NCBI GenBank assembly: GCA_944377825.1
Contig: CALWGA010000013.1
Location: 1 to 45,531, forward strand
DNA length: 45,531 nucleotides
Direction of reading: 5' to 3'
Source: an uncultured Clostridia bacterium
GTDB lineage: Bacteria > Bacillota > Clostridia > Christensenellales > UBA1242
A model generated the notes under the pieces. The model had not been told where the DNA came from, ran no database searches, and worked only from the letters and a program-made list of their open reading frames with translations. Shown one piece after another: positions 1-8,028 of the stretch; the first letter of the stretch is position 1, and every line of letters begins with the position of its first letter. Both the position numbers and the translations under genes were made by a program.

Positions 1-296
1 AATGTAATTATGGAGATTATAACGGAAAGGACTCCAAATTAGTAGATTATGCAACACATATTGACAAACAATTTCCAAATGGTGAATGTTTAAAAGATGT
101 TGAAAAGCGAATTAGAGATTTTGTTGAGTTTTTAAAAAAGAATTATGATGGTAAAACAGTTGCTGTTGTTGCTCATCGTGCCCCCCAACTTGCATTAGAT
201 GTGATAACAAACAATAAAACTTGGCAGCAGGCTTTAACTGATGACTGGCGAAAAACAAAATCTTGGCAACCGGGTTGGGAATATATAATTAAATAA
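1..296 (+). CDS. Histidine phosphatase family protein, 3' end only (partial)
   Basis: Open reading frame from base 3 to a TAA, 97 residues, with no start inside the window, so the 5' part lies outside. The remaining part carries VAVVAHRAPQLAL, where the His of AHR fits the second active-site histidine of the histidine phosphatase (phosphoglycerate mutase-like) superfamily, followed by a Trp-rich tail WRKTKSWQPGWEY that I associate with small bacterial members of this family. The N-terminal RHG motif that carries the phosphorylated His cannot be checked. Substrate unknown; such enzymes dephosphorylate small metabolites or proteins in the cytoplasm. A short C6 run lies in the coding sequence at the AHRAPQ site. 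Confidence 0.75.
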   Translation, partial: CNYGDYNGKDSKLVDYATHIDKQFPNGECLKDVEKRIRDFVEFLKKNYDGKTVAVVAHRAPQLALDVITNNKTWQQALTDDWRKTKSWQPGWEYIIK

Positions 297-383
297 CTAA
301 AAAAAATATTGTAATGTGAAAAATTATATAAAAATTAGGACATATAACTGAGAACAAATGACTTATATTTACTAATGATTTCC

Positions 384-407
384 CTTCACTTTTCACTCTT
401 CACTTTT
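384..407. repeat. Short pyrimidine-rich direct repeat
   Basis: CTTCACTTTT occurs twice, separated by CACT, in the gap before the gene at 479. A similar ACTCTTCTTTTTTCTT repeat lies at 23445-23480 after the tRNA-Gly terminator. They look like simple-sequence drift; no function is claimed. Confidence 0.5.
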
Positions 408-478
408 AAAATTTTTCGCTTATCGTTTGTATATAAAAATTTTTTTCTCACAAACTACCTTGTGCAAAGGAGGTATTT

Positions 479-943
479 ATGAGAAGATTATTATTTTCTT
501 TAATAGGAGTGCCAATGATGTTAAGTGCAATTATGGGAGTTTTAGATGTCTTTCCGTATGGAGATTTAAGTTTTATTGCAAATGGCGAATTGATAGAGAT
601 AACCGATGAGCAAAAGGCGGACATACAAGAGGAGTTTTTGAAATATATTGAAAATGCCTATGACACGCCAGCGCTCGGTGTGACCTTTCCAGAACTTTAC
701 GACAAAATGCTTAAAGATGGATATTATCTTAATTTCAAGTTTGACGGATATTACGAATTTAACGGCTTAGGTTTCAACGAACTGACAATCAAGGTGGAAG
801 AAGATGGCTATGGTTTCAACATCTATCGCGGAATTGACGGAAAGTTTCAAGGTAGGTGCTTCTACATCAACACCGAAAACTCTTCATCCGAACTATACAA
901 AGTTTTAGACAACATCATCTCGACTAGAACAGAAGAAATTTAA
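479..943 (+). CDS. Hypothetical protein with N-terminal signal or anchor
   Basis: 154 residues. ATG is preceded by a strong AAAGGAGG at 6-nt spacing, which fixes the start. Residues 1-22 are Met-Arg-Arg followed by a hydrophobic run, reading as a signal peptide or membrane anchor; the rest is acidic and soluble with many Tyr, Phe and Gly residues around 70-120. I recognise no family. It is a single-gene unit: a rho-independent terminator starts one base after the stop. Likely an exported or surface-anchored small protein; this is inference from the N-terminus only. Confidence 0.7.
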   Translation: MRRLLFSLIGVPMMLSAIMGVLDVFPYGDLSFIANGELIEITDEQKADIQEEFLKYIENAYDTPALGVTFPELYDKMLKDGYYLNFKFDGYYEFNGLGFNELTIKVEEDGYGFNIYRGIDGKFQGRCFYINTENSSSELYKVLDNIISTRTEEI

Positions 944-978
944 TAAAAAAATATGCATCTTGTGGTGCATATTTTTTT
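944..978 (+). terminator. Rho-independent terminator
   Basis: Perfect stem AAAAATATGCA / TGCATATTTTT with loop TCTTGTGG and a T-run on the + strand, directly after the stop of the gene at 479. The A-tract on the left arm lets it work in both directions. Confidence 0.85.
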
Positions 979-986
979 AATTTTAT

Positions 987-1015
987 TTGACTAATATTAT
1001 AATATATTATACAAT
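987..1015 (+). promoter_or_regulatory. Sigma-A promoter of pflB
   Basis: TTGACT, 17 nt, TACAAT. Transcription would start near 1022 and give a leader of about 67 nt containing a strong stem-loop before the Shine-Dalgarno site. Confidence 0.75.
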
Positions 1016-1031
1016 ATATAGGCATAACGGC

Positions 1032-1064
1032 AAGCAAAATTTTCCACATAATGTGGTTTTGCTT
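1032..1064 (+). promoter_or_regulatory. Stem-loop in the pflB 5' leader
   Basis: AAGCAAAA pairs with TTTTGCTT (8 bp); inside lies CCACAT / ATGTGG, with TTTT bulged on the 5' side. There is no T-tract after it, so it is not an ordinary terminator. It could stabilise the mRNA or bind a regulator; no known riboswitch class is recognised. Confidence 0.55.
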
Positions 1065-1088
1065 AAGCAATTAACAAAAGGAGAAAGT

Positions 1089-3326
1089 ATGAAAGAAGAA
1101 TTTATTGACGCTTGGAAAGGCTTTAAAGACGGCGTATGGCAGGAGAATATCAATGTTGCCGACTTTATCAAGGAGAACTATAAGGAATATAAGGGCGACG
1201 ATAGTTTTCTCGCTCCAATATCTTCAAAAACAAAAAAGGTGTGGGAAAAGTGCGAGAAACTTTTGCACAAAGAGGCAAAGACAGGACTTTTGGACGTCGA
1301 ACTTGACGCAGTTTCTGGCATAACAAGTTTTAAGCCGGGATATATCGACAAGAAAAACGAAGTTGTTGTTGGGCTTCAAACCGATAAACCTCTTAAGCGC
1401 ATTGTCAATCTCTATGGCGGAACGCGCATGGCAGACAAGGCGCTTGAAGCATACAACAAAAAGTTAAACCCAACCCTTGAAAAGCACTTTAAAGAATTTA
1501 GAAAGACGCATAATGATGGTGTATTTGATGTTTACACGCCAGAGATTAGACGCGCAAGAAAGGCTGGGCTCTTGACTGGGCTTCCTGACGCTTATGGCAG
1601 AGGCAGAATAATTGGTGACTATCGAAGAGTGGCACTCTATGGCGTTGACAAACTTATCGAGTTTAAGCAAAAGGATTACGCTAAAATCGATGTTTCCACC
1701 GAAGAGAATATCAGGCTTCGCGAAGAAGTTGCAGAACAAATTAAGGCGCTCAACAAACTTAAAGAAATGGCAAAAAGTTATGGATTTGACATCTCAAAGC
1801 CAGCGACAAATGCGTATGAGGCAGTGCAGTGGCTATACTTTGCATACCTTGCGGGCGTGAAAGAGGATAATGGCGCGGCAATGAGTTTAGGGCGCACTTC
1901 TACCTTCCTTGATATTTACATCGAAAGAGATATGCAAAAGAAATTGATGACCGAGAAGGACGCTCAGGAACTTATCGACCAATTTATCATCAAACTTCGC
2001 CTTGTTCGACATCTAAGGACGCCAGAATATGACGAGATTTTCGCTGGCGACCCAACTTGGGTGACCGAGAGCGTCGGCGGTATGCTTGACGACGAGCATA
2101 GTTTGGTGACCAAAAATTCGTTTAGATACTTGCACTCGCTTATCAACCTTAATCCTTCGCCAGAGCCAAACTTGACCATTCTCTATTCGGCAAAATTGCC
2201 AGCAAACTTTAAACGCTATTGCGCGAAGATTTCCATTCAAACGGACGCTATTCAGTATGAGGGCGACGATGTTATGCGTCCAATCTACGGCAGTGACTAC
2301 GCGATTGCGTGCTGTGTTTCAGCGATGAAAGTGGGCAAGCAGATGCAGTTCTTCGGCGCGCGCTGTAACTTAGCGAAAACTCTTCTCTACTCGCTCAACG
2401 GCGGTGTGGATGAAAAGAGTGGCGCGCTTGTGGTTGAAGGTTTGAAGAAGAACAAGGAAAGCGTTTTAAACTTTGACACTGTTTGGAAAAACTATCTTAA
2501 AACCATGAAACTTGTGGCTAAAACCTATGTTGACGCCATGAATATCATCCATTATATGCACGACAAATACGCCTATGAGGCCATCCAAATGGCACTTCAC
2601 GACACAAACGTGGAAAGGCTTATGGCATTCGGCGTGGCAGGATTTTCAGTGGCGGTTGACTCGCTCTCTGCTATAAAATACGCCAAAGTCAGCCCAATAA
2701 GAAATGATGAAGGCATCATTGTCGATTTCAAAATCACTGGCGATTTTCCAAAATTTGGTAACGATGATGACAGAGTGGACGAGATTGCGGTGGAACTTGT
2801 CAAGGCGTTTAAGGCATGTCTAGATGAGCATAAGACCTATAGAAAATCGATTAAGACATTGTCACTTCTTACAATTACATCAAATGTTATGTACGGAAAA
2901 AAGACGGGGGCAACTCCTGACGGCAGGCACGCAGGTGTGCCATTTGCACCAGGCGCTAATCCTATGCATGAGCGCGATACATCAGGTGCTCTTGCTTCGC
3001 TTAACTCGGTGGCAAAAATTCCATACGCCGATTGCTGTCAAGATGGCATCTCCAACACCTTCTCCATTGTGCCAGACGCACTTGGCAAGGATGATAAGGC
3101 AAGAGTGAAGAATTTGGTCAACATCTTAGACGGATATTTCACTCAACAGGCACAACATCTCAATGTCAATGTTCTAAATCGATCGCTTCTTATCGATGCG
3201 ATGAACAACCCTTGGAAATATCCAAACTTGACAATCAGGGTAAGTGGCTATGCTGTCAACTTCAACAAACTTTCACGCGCTCATCAAGAGGAAGTGATTG
3301 CAAGAACTTTCCATACATCGCGATAA
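1089..3326 (+). CDS. pflB: Pyruvate formate-lyase (formate C-acetyltransferase)
   Basis: 745 residues from the ATG at 1089, chosen because AAAAGGAG sits 6-8 nt upstream; the reading frame stays open further 5' but has no such site. It is a glycyl-radical enzyme that splits pyruvate with CoA to acetyl-CoA and formate in anaerobes. Diagnostic sites: the paired active-site cysteines in [13 protein letters not shown] (about residue 400) and the C-terminal glycyl-radical motif RVSGYAVNF (about residue 720), whose Gly is activated by PflA. Length fits the roughly 740-760 residues of true PflB rather than the longer choline or glycerol lyases. The gene is co-directional with a transglutaminase-like gene and the activase gene, which overlap each other. 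Codon use is richer in GGC, CTT and GAC than the gene that follows. Confidence 0.97.
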   Translation: MKEEFIDAWKGFKDGVWQENINVADFIKENYKEYKGDDSFLAPISSKTKKVWEKCEKLLHKEAKTGLLDVELDAVSGITSFKPGYIDKKNEVVVGLQTDKPLKRIVNLYGGTRMADKALEAYNKKLNPTLEKHFKEFRKTHNDGVFDVYTPEIRRARKAGLLTGLPDAYGRGRIIGDYRRVALYGVDKLIEFKQKDYAKIDVSTEENIRLREEVAEQIKALNKLKEMAKSYGFDISKPATNAYEAVQWLYFAYLAGVKEDNGAAMSLGRTSTFLDIYIERDMQKKLMTEKDAQELIDQFIIKLRLVRHLRTPEYDEIFAGDPTWVTESVGGMLDDEHSLVTKNSFRYLHSLINLNPSPEPNLTILYSAKLPANFKRYCAKISIQTDAIQYEGDDVMRPIYGSDYAIACCVSAMKVGKQMQFFGARCNLAKTLLYSLNGGVDEKSGALVVEGLKKNKESVLNFDTVWKNYLKTMKLVAKTYVDAMNIIHYMHDKYAYEAIQMALHDTNVERLMAFGVAGFSVAVDSLSAIKYAKVSPIRNDEGIIVDFKITGDFPKFGNDDDRVDEIAVELVKAFKACLDEHKTYRKSIKTLSLLTITSNVMYGKKTGATPDGRHAGVPFAPGANPMHERDTSGALASLNSVAKIPYADCCQDGISNTFSIVPDALGKDDKARVKNLVNILDGYFTQQAQHLNVNVLNRSLLIDAMNNPWKYPNLTIRVSGYAVNFNKLSRAHQEEVIARTFHTSR

Positions 3327-3340
3327 AAAAGGAAATATAA

Positions 3341-3904
3341 ATGAATTTTAAAGAAAAAGGAATAACAACTCCACAACAATTAATGAAGTTTTTAGAAAAG
3401 AATATGAAATACGGTTTCACTTATCGTGGAAAAGTTTTCACAGATGATAATGCTGATTTCCAAGAAAACATGAATAAATTTTATAAAATTCGCCTTGGCG
3501 AAGATTTCGTTAAAAGCGGATATGGAGTATGTTGGGATTTTTGTGAATTTGAGCGTGATTTTTTTGAAGAATTTAAAATTTCGCATGAATGTTATTTCAT
3601 CTATTCTTTTATAAATAAAAATGAAGGTGGTCCAACTCACACATTTGCGCTATACAACCAAAACAATAAATGGTTTTGGTTTGAATATTCTTGGCAAAAC
3701 AGTCGAGGAATTTGGGAATATAACTCTAAGGAAGAGGCGATTTTAGATATTAAAAAGAAATTTTTTGAAAATTTTTATGGAGAAATAGAAAAAGTAGACT
3801 TTTATAAATTTGAAAAAGTAAATAAAAGATTAAATGTATTTGAATTTGTGGACTTTTGCATGAATGGTAAAAAATTAATTTGGATGAAAAGGAAAAATGA
3901 TTAA
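3341..3904 (+). CDS. Transglutaminase-like superfamily protein
   Basis: 187 residues, start ATG with AAAAGGAA upstream, 14 nt after pflB. The pattern GVCWDFCEFERDFF (about residues 64-77) followed by PTHTFALY and WFEYSW about 35 and 50 residues later matches the Cys-His-Asp/Glu order of transglutaminase-like cysteine proteases; Cys66 and the His of THTF are the likely catalytic pair. No signal peptide, so cytoplasmic. Its TAA overlaps the pflA start by 8 bp (ATGATTAA), meaning translational coupling. Codons are clearly more AT-rich (TTT, AAA, ATT, AAT) than those of pflB and pflA, suggesting later insertion into the pfl operon. Substrate unknown; activity as protease, peptidase or deamidase is possible. 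Confidence 0.7.
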   Translation: MNFKEKGITTPQQLMKFLEKNMKYGFTYRGKVFTDDNADFQENMNKFYKIRLGEDFVKSGYGVCWDFCEFERDFFEEFKISHECYFIYSFINKNEGGPTHTFALYNQNNKWFWFEYSWQNSRGIWEYNSKEEAILDIKKKFFENFYGEIEKVDFYKFEKVNKRLNVFEFVDFCMNGKKLIWMKRKND

Positions 3905-4610
3905 AGGAAATATTGACAGTTTTGAAACCATGGGTTTGGTGGATGGGCCTGGCGTGAGATTTGTTGTTTTCATGCAGGGCTGTCCGCTTAGGTGCGCCTA
4001 TTGTCACAATCCTGAGACCTGGAGTGATAAGAAAAAGATTGAAATGACCGCCGAAGAACTTGTGAAAAAGATATTGAAATATAAACCATATTTTCGAGAT
4101 GATGGCTGAGTAACCTTCTCAGTCGGACAGCCACTTAAGCAACCTGAGTTTTTGCTCGAGGCGTTAAAGGAGTGTAAGAAACATAATTTACACACCTGCC
4201 TTGACACTTCCGGCTTTGGCGAAAACTACGAAGAAATTTTAGACTATGTCGACCTAGTCATCTTGGATGTCAAGGCGATTGTTCCGGAGAAATATAAAGC
4301 GCTCACTGGTCAGGCGATGGACAAATACAACAAATTTTTGGAAACTTGTCAAAAGAAGAATAAAAAACTTTGGCTAAGGCAGGTGATAGTTCCAGGCTAT
4401 AACGATACCAAAGAGGATATATTAAAACTTAAAGATTACATAAAGAACATTAAAAATGTGGAACGTGTGGAACTTCTTCCATATCACAGTATGGCAAAGG
4501 AGAAATACAAAAATTTAGGAATTAAATACCGCCTTGAAAATGTGCTTGATATGGACAAAGAAAAATGCAAACAACTTGAAAAGTTTTTGCGAGAAAATTT
4601 GAAAAAATAA
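3897..4610 (+). pseudogene. pflA: Pyruvate formate-lyase activating enzyme, interrupted by in-frame TGA
   Basis: Radical SAM activase that would install the glycyl radical on PflB. The N-terminal part has the 4Fe-4S motif GCPLRCAYC (CX3CX2C). After codon 70 the frame meets TGA at 4107-4109, then continues without any shift for 167 more codons to a TAA. At the TGA the family normally reads GGVTFSGGEPL; here it is G-stop-VTFSVGQPL, so the stop replaces a Gly (GGA to TGA fits) and two further residues of the GGEP S-adenosylmethionine site are changed (Gly to Val, Glu to Gln). TGA ends several other genes here, so it is not a reassigned sense codon. Either the gene is decaying, or the base calls are wrong, or the codon is read through. 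An internal ATG at 4152 lacks an obvious Shine-Dalgarno site. Confidence 0.85.
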
Positions 4611-4660
4611 TAACAACAAAATAAAAATTTTTAATAAATAAAAAATTTATTAAATAAATC

Positions 4661-4699
4661 AAAAAAACACTAAAAAATGCATTTTTTTAGTGTTTTTTG
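4661..4699. terminator. Bidirectional rho-independent terminator
   Basis: AAAAACACTAAAAAA / TTTTTTTAGTGTTTTTT with a TGCA centre and T-runs on both strands. It sits between the end of pflA (+ strand) and the small reverse gene at 4706, so it can close both transcripts. Confidence 0.85.
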
Positions 4700-4705
4700 T
4701 TAATT

Positions 4706-4792
4706 TTATATAACATTATATTTTTTACTTTCGCTTAGTAAGTTCTTTTCATCTTTTATGTTTTCCAGCCAGTAGGAATATTTGTTTTCCAT
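4706..4792 (-). CDS. Small protein, 28 residues
   Basis: Reads MENKYSYWLENIKDEKNLLS and eight more residues to TAA. ATG is preceded by GAGGTG at 4-nt spacing, and 15 nt further upstream ends a perfect TTGACA-N17-TATAAT promoter; a terminator follows the stop. This is a complete transcription unit in 130 bp, which argues for a real gene despite its size. Charged, aromatic-rich N-terminus, no membrane segment. No family recognised; a remnant of a longer gene is the alternative. Confidence 0.55.
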   Translation of the reverse strand: MENKYSYWLENIKDEKNLLSESKKYNVI

Positions 4793-4807
4793 AGTCACCT
4801 CGAGATT

Positions 4808-4836
4808 ATTATAAAAAAGATGAAGATAAATGTCAA
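4808..4836 (-). promoter_or_regulatory. Consensus sigma-A promoter for the 28-residue gene
   Basis: On the minus strand TTGACA, exactly 17 nt, TATAAT, followed within 15 nt by a GAGGTG ribosome site and ATG. Confidence 0.8.
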
Positions 4837-4943
4837 ATCTATCATTTCGATAAAAAATATTTAAGATTATAAAAAATGTTTTCTATTTATTTTGAATAAT
4901 TATCAAATTAATATATAATTAAATCTAAGAGACATCTTGTTTC

Positions 4944-6113
4944 TTGGGAGGAAGAATAAAAGTTTTAATTTTAACCGTTTCGGCTGGCGAGGGGCACAAC
5001 TCGATGAGCCGAGCGATTTCTAATTATTTGAAAGACACCTATAAGGATGTTGAGATAAAGCAGGTCGATCTTTTCAAAGATGGTACGATGATGGCGAAGA
5101 AAAAGCAAGCGGGCTGGATGGTCAACGATGGATATTTTACCTTGGTTAAATATTTTATCAAAATTGCCAACAGCCAGTTTGAGCGATTGAAGCGAAGAGA
5201 TGTAACGAAAGACGCGTTCACTCTTAGAAACACCTTTATAAAGCCAGCGAGGCCATATGTTGAAGAGGTTATAAACGAATTTAAACCAGATGCTGTGTTT
5301 TGCGCTCACACCTTTGCGGCAATCATACTCAGTGACCTAAGAAAAGAGGGCAATAAGAACGCACTTAACGCCAGAGTGGTAACCGTCGTTTCAGACTTTG
5401 ACGTTGCTCCATACACGGAATTACTCACAGAGATTGATTATATCATAACGCCGACGGACGACTTTGACGAGGACCTACTAAGGCGTGGCTTTGATTTAAG
5501 TAAGCGTATAAGCCTTGGCATTCCTATTCAAGCCAAATTTGGCTTATATATCGACCAAAAAGAAGCGCGCCGTATGCTTGGTATCGACGAAAACAAGGAC
5601 ACTGTCATGCTTATGAGCGGTGGCGTTGGCTTTGGAAATACCGCAAAAGTAGTTTTGAATTTAAATAAGTGCCAACACGACTTTCAAATCGTCTGTGTGT
5701 GCGGACGCAATGAAAAGTTAAAAAAGCAACTTGAAAGCTTAAAAGAGCGTGGCAAAATCAAGAAATATATAAAAATTTTGGGCTTTGCGAACAATGTCGA
5801 TGTCATCATGAGTGCGTCAAATGTGCTTATCGGCAAACTTGGAGGCTTGTCGACCAGTGAGGCGTTTTCGAAATATCTTCCTGTTATAAGTTACAAAAAA
5901 TTGCCATTTCAAGAATACGACAATATGTTATATCTAAAAAAGAAGAATGTTTGTGAATGCATCACTAAAAATGGCAAAATTTATGAACTTGTCGACATGG
6001 TTTTAGAGAATAAGGATAAATATTATGAGCATTTAGACAAGATAAGGCGTCCAAATGCCACAAAAAACATCGGTGACCTACTCTATAGTGGAAAAGTTAG
6101 TTTTCAAAATTAG
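4944..6113 (+). CDS. Processive diacylglycerol glycosyltransferase-like protein (UgtP/MGDG synthase family)
   Basis: GT28-type glycosyltransferase of 385-389 residues. N-terminal VLILTVSAGEGHNSMSRAI is the GHN lipid-acceptor motif of the MGDG-synthase domain; the C-terminal domain carries IGKLGGLSTSEAFSKYLPVI and PFQEYDN, the UDP-sugar binding loop. The family adds glucose or galactose to diacylglycerol at the inner membrane face, giving glycolipid anchors for lipoteichoic acid. The start is odd: the recognised start is TTG at 4944, but it lies on top of the ribosome site GGGAGGA, which points to the ATA at 4956. From ATA the protein would begin IKVLILTVSAG, matching the usual MKVLILT start. 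Single gene with a terminator 190 bp downstream. Confidence 0.85.
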   Translation: MGGRIKVLILTVSAGEGHNSMSRAISNYLKDTYKDVEIKQVDLFKDGTMMAKKKQAGWMVNDGYFTLVKYFIKIANSQFERLKRRDVTKDAFTLRNTFIKPARPYVEEVINEFKPDAVFCAHTFAAIILSDLRKEGNKNALNARVVTVVSDFDVAPYTELLTEIDYIITPTDDFDEDLLRRGFDLSKRISLGIPIQAKFGLYIDQKEARRMLGIDENKDTVMLMSGGVGFGNTAKVVLNLNKCQHDFQIVCVCGRNEKLKKQLESLKERGKIKKYIKILGFANNVDVIMSASNVLIGKLGGLSTSEAFSKYLPVISYKKLPFQEYDNMLYLKKKNVCECITKNGKIYELVDMVLENKDKYYEHLDKIRRPNATKNIGDLLYSGKVSFQN

Positions 6114-6302
6114 CAAAGAAAATTATAAATATTCCAAAAGTCTTTATATTGTGTTTCTTTGTTTAAAAACTATCTTTGACTGAAACAACATAGTAAGTCG
6201 GTGTATAAAAAAGAGATGTAAATAACAAAGTGGCGAAAATATAAACGTAACGAAAGTAAAAAAGCATAGAAAAAACAAAAGTATAAAAAAAATAAATTCA
6301 AG

Positions 6303-6339
6303 ATTAAAAAATCAAGTCTTAGAAGGCTTGATTTTTAAT
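6303..6339. terminator. Bidirectional rho-independent terminator
   Basis: ATTAAAAAATCAAG / CTTGATTTTTAAT with loop TCTTAGAAGG, between the converging genes at 4944 (+) and 6393 (-). The preceding stretch 6114-6302 holds nothing recognisable. Confidence 0.8.
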
Positions 6340-6392
6340 TTAAAATCTATATTTATTTTTAAAACACTTTTCAAACTGCACTTATTTTCAAA

Positions 6393-6896
6393 CTATTTGT
6401 TTTTGCCAGGAGCGAAAATGATGGTAAGTAGCGATATTGCCATTGTGGCTATCATTCCCCAGCCGATGCTGTAAGTTGCGCCAGCAAGTTCAAGAATTCC
6501 GCCTGATATGTCTCCGCCCATGATAACTTCGTTGCAATATACCGCCAGCATAATTCCAGCGAGTGCCATAAAGATAAAGAAGAAAAGAGCGAACCATCTT
6601 GCGCTGACATACGACTTATTCTTTGTTGCCTTGGTGATTAGGTTGATAAGTGTGATTATCAGCATTATGCCAGCAAAAACAAGAGCAAGAATGAGAGCCA
6701 CAGCCACAACAGTAAGATAGGCGTGTTGACCACTTTCAAAATTTATTAGGTCAAATAGTGAGCCGTCTGGAAATGTGTAACCCTCCAAAGTTCCTTCGCC
6801 GTTAAAGTTGTAAATTCCGAACGCTGGCTGAGTGAACAGCACAATTCCGCCAACTCCTAAGATGATTGTGATTATTGAAAAGATGATTGTCAGCAT
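6393..6896 (-). CDS. Hypothetical membrane protein with four predicted membrane segments
   Basis: 167 residues; start fixed by TAGGAGGT seven bases upstream. Hydrophobic segments near residues 3-25, 60-87, 99-120 and 138-162. Between the first two lies a polar loop of about 35 residues with FNGEGTLEGYTFPDGS. No charged catalytic pattern and no family recognised. It stands alone, with a terminator after it and no co-directional neighbour. Function unknown. Confidence 0.75.
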   Translation of the reverse strand: MLTIIFSIITIILGVGGIVLFTQPAFGIYNFNGEGTLEGYTFPDGSLFDLINFESGQHAYLTVVAVALILALVFAGIMLIITLINLITKATKNKSYVSARWFALFFFIFMALAGIMLAVYCNEVIMGGDISGGILELAGATYSIGWGMIATMAISLLTIIFAPGKNK

Positions 6897-6999
6897 TTCG
6901 ACCTCCTAAAAGCCATATATCAATATGATATAACCTTAGAATTATTTTGTCAAGTATATTGCAAAAATATTAAAACAAATTAAATTTTCAATTTTTTAT

Positions 7000-7027
7000 T
7001 TGACAATATGTAAGTTTAAGTTATAAT
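7000..7027 (+). promoter_or_regulatory. Promoter of the yqzL-recO unit
   Basis: TTGACA, 16 nt, TATAAT, about 45 nt before the yqzL-like start. Confidence 0.75.
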
Positions 7028-7073
7028 TAGAATAGAAAAGGGCGAAAGACGCAAACTAGAAAAAGGAGGCGTT

Positions 7074-7220
7074 ATGAAAAAAGAAAAGTTTAAATCAGAC
7101 TATCAATTCTTATGTTGGCAGGCTTTTAAGGCGACAGGTAATCCATATGTAGCGCAAGACATGATAGGAGAAAATGAAAAAATAGCGGGTCATATCAAAG
7201 AGGGACGCGAAAGAGGCTAA
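7074..7220 (+). CDS. yqzL: YqzL-like small protein
   Basis: 48 residues, ATG with AAAAGGAGG seven bases upstream. The stretch FLCWQAFKATGNPYVAQDMI resembles the short YqzL family (in Bacillus: F-W-K-L-F-S-x-T-G-N-x-D-x-Y-L), and like YqzL it lies immediately before recO. The family has no established biochemical role; the link to recO suggests a part in DNA repair. Identification rests on the short motif plus position. Confidence 0.75.
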   Translation: MKKEKFKSDYQFLCWQAFKATGNPYVAQDMIGENEKIAGHIKEGRERG

Positions 7221-7305
7221 TTTGCGATTAAAACGGCGCTTAGGTTATTGTTGCTTGGGTAAAATATAAAATTATATTTCAAAAGAAAGTAAAAATAGGT
7301 TTATT

Positions 7306-8028
7306 ATGAGTTTAAATTTAAAGGCGATTGTGATTAAAGGGAATAACGCAAAGGAGAAGGATAAGAATATTCTTCTTTTTTCGCTTGAAAAGGGCAAAAT
7401 TTGGGTAACGCTTAAAGGGGTGCGAGGCGATAAGGCGAAGATGAAATACGCCAAAGAGCCTTTTTGTTTTGCCGAATATATCGTTGAAGAAGGCAAGGTC
7501 AACAATGTTGTGACGGGCGTGGATATAATTGAAGATTTCAACGAGATAGCAAAGGATGTTGACAAATATTTTGAAGGCAATGCCATGCTTGAAATTGTGC
7601 AAAGTTTGGACTTTGAAGGCGAAAGGGAGCGCTATGAAGTGTTTATGTCGCTCATTAACGGGCTTAAAATTTTGGCGTTTCATAAGGTTTCGCGATTATC
7701 TGTGCTTTTAAAGTTTATGCTCAACATCTTTGAAATCTATGGGATGAGATTATACAGCGAAAAATGCTCGTGCTGTGGTGGCGATTTTCACGATAATATC
7801 TACATAAATCATCAAGTCGGCGAACTTGTCTGCTCTTCCTGCAAGACCTTTCAAAGCGAACTTATCGGCAAAGGCGAGTTCAATCTAATACGCCTACTTT
7901 CGAATTTGCCGTATGAAAAACTCCCTAACTTTCCAGAGGAAGTGGGAGAAAAAACGCTGAAATTACTTGTAAAAAATTTCTATAATAGGTTTGACAAAAA
8001 CTTAAAAATGGTGGGCATTTTAAACTAA
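7306..8028 (+). CDS. recO: DNA repair protein RecO
   Basis: 240 residues, the usual RecO length. N-terminal OB-fold (residues 1-80, KAIVIKGNNAKEKDKNIL, KGKIWVTLKGVRGDKAK), helical middle and a zinc finger CSCCGG ... CSSCK near residues 155-181. RecO loads RecA on single-stranded DNA together with RecR and anneals strands in RecF-pathway repair. It follows yqzL by 85 nt as in other Bacillota, though era is not present here. Ribosome site is weak (ATAGGT). Its last 9 bp overlap the convergent gene on the other strand. Confidence 0.93.
   Translation: MSLNLKAIVIKGNNAKEKDKNILLFSLEKGKIWVTLKGVRGDKAKMKYAKEPFCFAEYIVEEGKVNNVVTGVDIIEDFNEIAKDVDKYFEGNAMLEIVQSLDFEGERERYEVFMSLINGLKILAFHKVSRLSVLLKFMLNIFEIYGMRLYSEKCSCCGGDFHDNIYINHQVGELVCSSCKTFQSELIGKGEFNLIRLLSNLPYEKLPNFPEEVGEKTLKLLVKNFYNRFDKNLKMVGILN

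Noticed and set aside
4107..4109. Reassignment of TGA to Gly or Trp in this genome
   Set aside because: TGA ends the genes at 19964, 20471, 30758, 42407, 42910 and 45366 at sensible family lengths.
4090..4135. Selenocysteine insertion at the pflA TGA
   Set aside because: The expected residue is Gly, not Cys, neighbouring SAM-site residues are also altered, and the stem includes the TGA itself rather than lying downstream of it as in bacterial SECIS elements. Kept only as an open option.
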